A stretch of DNA of 15,637 nt from WHTB01 sp050699035 (GTDB lineage: Bacteria > Actinomycetota > Actinomycetes > Propionibacteriales > Nocardioidaceae), in assembly GCA_050699035.1 (NCBI GenBank), contig JBOHDE010000078.1:1-15637 (forward strand), read 5' to 3'. Shown here in pieces: positions 13,462 to 15,637 of this stretch; positions within the stretch are counted from its first letter, which is position 1, and every line of letters starts with the position of its first letter. The translations under genes were made by a program, and so were the position numbers. The notes under the pieces are model-generated. The model was not told the DNA's origin and searched no databases. It saw nothing but the letters and a program-made list of their open reading frames with translations.

Positions 13462-14808
13462 TCAGCGGGTGAGGGCGGCCTTGACGACCTCGGCCAGCCG
13501 GGCGGCAACGGCTTGAGCCTGCTCGGACGATTCGGCCTCGACCATGACGCGCACCAGCGACTCGGTGCCGGAGGGACGCAGCAGCACCCGGCCGGTGTCG
13601 CCCAGCTCGGACTCGGCGAGCCGGACGGCCGCCAGCACCTGCGGCTCGGAGTCGGCCCGGCTCTTGTCGACATCCGCGACGTTGATCAGCACCTGGGGCA
13701 GCTTGGCCATGACGCCGGCCAGCTCGGCCAGCGGCTTGCCGGTCTGCGCCAGCCGCGCCAGCAGCTGGACCGCGGCGAGCAGGCCGTCGCCGGTGGTGGC
13801 GAGCCGGCTGAGGATGACGTGCCCGGACTGCTCGCCGCCGAGCACGTGCCCGTCGGCGCGCATCGACGCCAGGACGTAACGGTCGCCCACCTTGGTCTGC
13901 ACGACCTCGACGCCCTCGCGCCGCATCGCCTGGACGAAGCCGAGGTTGCTCATCACTGTGCCGACGACCGTGGCGTTGGCGAGCTGGCCGTTGTCGCGCA
14001 GGGCAAGGGCCAGGACGGCGAGAATCTGGTCGCCATCGACCAGCTCACCGCGCGCGTCGACCGCCAGGCAGCGGTCGGCGTCGCCGTCCAGGGCGATGCC
14101 GGCGTCGGCGGCGTGCTCGAGGACGGCCGCCTGCAGGCCTTCGACGTGGGTCGACCCGCAGTTGTCGTTGATGTTCAGGCCGTCCGGCGCACAGCTGATC
14201 GGCACGACGTCGGCGCCCAGCGCGCGGAGTGCCTGCGGCGCGACCTGCGACGCGGCGCCGTTGGCACCGTCCACGACGACGGTGAGCCCGTCGAGGCGTA
14301 CGTCGACGGTGCCGGTGATGTAGTCGACGTAGCGCGCGGCGGCGTCCTCGAGGTCGCGGACCCGGCCGATGTCACGGCCGACCGGCCGCTGCCACTCCTC
14401 GCGCATCCGCTGCTCGATGGCGTCCTCGAGCGCGTCGTCGAGCTTGTGCCCACCGCGGGCGAAGAACTTGATGCCGTTGTCAGGCATCGGGTTGTGGCTG
14501 GCCGACAAGATCACCCCCAGGTCGGCACCGAGGTCGGCCGTCAACCAGGCCACGGCCGGGGTGGGGATCACGCCGAGCCGGAGTACGTCGACGCCCGCCG
14601 ACGCGAGGCCGGCGACGACGGCGGACTCCAGGAACTCGCCGGAGGCCCGTGGGTCACGCCCCACCACCGCGACCGGCCGGTGCCCCTCGAAGACACCGGC
14701 CTCGGCGAGGACGTGCGCGGCAGCGACCGAGAGGTCGAGCGCAAGCTCGGCGGTCAGGTCGCGGTTGGCGATCCCGCGGACGCCGTCGGTGCCGAAGAGC
14801 CGGCCCAC
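13462..14808 (-). CDS. glmM: phosphoglucosamine mutase
   Basis: GlmM converts glucosamine-6-phosphate (the GlmS product) to glucosamine-1-phosphate for UDP-GlcNAc synthesis. With 448 residues it is full length. The phosphoserine loop SASHNP is at 102-107 (Ser104 is the residue phosphorylated in the family), the metal-binding DGDADR at 241-246, the sugar-recognition GEQSGH at 326-331 and the phosphate-binding RPSGTE at 412-417. The N-terminal MGRLFGTDGVRG is typical and fixes the start at GTG 14808. It begins 7 nt after the rpsI stop, with a pyrimidine-rich TCCTCCG just before the GTG and no ribosome-binding sequence, so it probably depends on coupling to rpsI. The rpsI-glmM pairing is conserved in actinobacteria. 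Confidence 0.97.
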   Translation of the reverse strand: MGRLFGTDGVRGIANRDLTAELALDLSVAAAHVLAEAGVFEGHRPVAVVGRDPRASGEFLESAVVAGLASAGVDVLRLGVIPTPAVAWLTADLGADLGVILSASHNPMPDNGIKFFARGGHKLDDALEDAIEQRMREEWQRPVGRDIGRVRDLEDAAARYVDYITGTVDVRLDGLTVVVDGANGAASQVAPQALRALGADVVPISCAPDGLNINDNCGSTHVEGLQAAVLEHAADAGIALDGDADRCLAVDARGELVDGDQILAVLALALRDNGQLANATVVGTVMSNLGFVQAMRREGVEVVQTKVGDRYVLASMRADGHVLGGEQSGHVILSRLATTGDGLLAAVQLLARLAQTGKPLAELAGVMAKLPQVLINVADVDKSRADSEPQVLAAVRLAESELGDTGRVLLRPSGTESLVRVMVEAESSEQAQAVAARLAEVVKAALTR

Positions 14809-14815
14809 CGGAGGA

Positions 14816-15307
14816 TCAGCGCTTGGAGTACTGAGGAGCCTTGCGGGCCTTCTTCAGGCCAGCCTTCTTGCGCTCCTTGGCCCGCGGGTCGCGGGTCAGC
14901 ATGCCGGCCGCCTTCAGCGACGGGCGGTTGGCCTCGACGTCGACCGCGTTGAGGGCACGGGACACGCCCAGCCGCAGTGCGCCGGCCTGGCCGGTGAGGC
15001 CACCGCCGTGGATGCGGGCGATGACGTCGTACGCACCCTCGGCGTGGGTCAGCACGAACGGCTCGTTGACCAGCTGCTGGTGCACCTTGTTCGGGAAGTA
15101 CGCCTCGAGGCCGCGGCCGTTGACGGTCCACTGGCCGGTGCCGGGTACCAGCCGTACACGCGCGATCGCCTGCTTGCGACGGCCGGTGGCGCCGCTCGGA
15201 GCGATCGTCGCGGCACGCGCCGGCGTCTCCGTCGACTGCGTGCTCTCGGAGCTGTAGGCGACGGTGCTGGACTCGGTCTCGACAACCGGGGTGGTGGGCT
15301 CAGCCAC
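14816..15307 (-). CDS. rpsI: 30S ribosomal protein S9 (uS9)
   Basis: The 163 residues include an acidic, Ser/Thr-rich N-terminal extension (about 1-38), common in actinobacterial S9 and absent from the roughly 130-residue E. coli protein. The core starts at GRRKQAIARVRLVPG, and IHGGGLTGQAGALRLGVSRAL is the central conserved block. The basic tail ends in YSKR, which reaches the decoding centre near P-site tRNA in known ribosome structures. GTG 15307 has GAGGAA five bases upstream. It lies 39 nt after rplM, the standard L13-S9 operon. Confidence 0.98.
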   Translation of the reverse strand: MAEPTTPVVETESSTVAYSSESTQSTETPARAATIAPSGATGRRKQAIARVRLVPGTGQWTVNGRGLEAYFPNKVHQQLVNEPFVLTHAEGAYDVIARIHGGGLTGQAGALRLGVSRALNAVDVEANRPSLKAAGMLTRDPRAKERKKAGLKKARKAPQYSKR

Positions 15308-15346
15308 GGGTGTTCCTCACTTCAGGGCAGACAGCACGAGCGGAGC

Positions 15347-15637
15347 TCACTGCACTTGCTGGGAAATTTGGGTGATCTCGAACGGCGTGGGCTGCTGGGC
15401 CTGGTGCGGGTGGTCCGGGCCTGCGTAGACCTTCAGCTTGGTGAGCAGCTGACGACCCAGCTTGTTCTTGGGCAGCATGCCCCAGACCGCCTTCTCGATC
15501 GCGCGGCGCGGGTTCTTCTCGAGCAGGTCGCCGTACGGCGTCGCGGACAGACCGCCCGGGTAGCCCGAGTGCCGGTAGGCCAGCTTGGCCTCACGCTTGT
15601 TGCCGGACAGCGCGACCTTGTCGGCGTTGACGATGAT
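15347..15637 (-). CDS. rplM: 50S ribosomal protein L13 (uL13), 5' end beyond window
   Basis: Ninety-six C-terminal residues are present and the frame is open to the right edge, so the first 50 or so residues of this roughly 147-residue protein are missing. Diagnostic stretches are VNADKVALSGNK, YRHSGYPGG, the ValTrpGlyMetLeuPro core in AVWGMLPKNKLGRQLL, KLKVYAGPDHPHQAQQP and a C-terminal tail ending in QQVQ. It opens the L13-S9-GlmM run. Confidence 0.98.
   Translation of the reverse strand: MIVNADKVALSGNKREAKLAYRHSGYPGGLSATPYGDLLEKNPRRAIEKAVWGMLPKNKLGRQLLTKLKVYAGPDHPHQAQQPTPFEITQISQQVQ

Noticed and set aside
13144..14952. A 602-codon open frame on the plus strand.
   Set aside because: It is the antisense shadow of glmM and flanks, with Asp/Val/Gly-rich low-complexity translation and no domain.

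Overview
The window is about 15.6 kb of very GC-rich DNA. Gene content, gene order, frequent GTG starts and 1-4 nt stop/start overlaps point to a high-GC Gram-positive (Actinobacteria). The look is Nocardioidaceae-like, but that is an impression, not a demonstration. The backbone is the widely conserved actinobacterial block of ribosomal and cell-envelope genes: rplM-rpsI-glmM ... coaA / glmS-acpS-nnr ... alr-hydrolase. All genes except coaA lie on the minus strand, so the window reads biologically from right to left.

Right end (15637 to 13462): the C-terminal part of rplM, then rpsI and glmM, closely spaced and probably co-transcribed. Next (13416 to 11412) come two overlapping paralogous genes, each encoding a two-domain GNAT acetyltransferase. 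Then (11250 to 8960) two tandem, diverged, secreted M14 zinc carboxypeptidases sit behind a good promoter candidate. The GNAT and M14 pairs look like an accessory block set between glmM and coaA. A 288 bp gap (8672-8959) holds three hairpins, including a perfect 19-bp stem that probably terminates the convergent coaA and M14 transcripts.

Middle: coaA (pantothenate kinase, plus strand) is divergent from the operon glmS-acpS-nnr (minus strand), separated by only 66 bp. The genes share a theme. GlmS and GlmM make glucosamine-1-phosphate on the way to UDP-GlcNAc. CoaA makes the CoA precursor from which AcpS takes the 4'-phosphopantetheine arm for acyl carrier protein. Nnr repairs damaged NAD(P)H.

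A 764 bp gene-free stretch (3306-4069; 791 bp if the LCP gene starts at 3278) follows nnr. It is packed with palindromes: two related 26-nt palindromes just after nnr, three copies of a repeat with a CGACATACGCGCAACCTCG core (two of them facing each other as a large hairpin), and two further hairpins. This is the least explained part of the window.

Left end (3278 to 1): an LCP-family cell-wall polymer ligase with an unusual multi-pass N-terminus, alanine racemase (alr) starting four bases after the LCP stop, and an alpha/beta hydrolase cut by the window edge whose GTG overlaps the alr stop. I see no tRNA, rRNA, CRISPR array, insertion sequence or phage gene. The best candidates for undescribed biology are the intergenic palindrome families.
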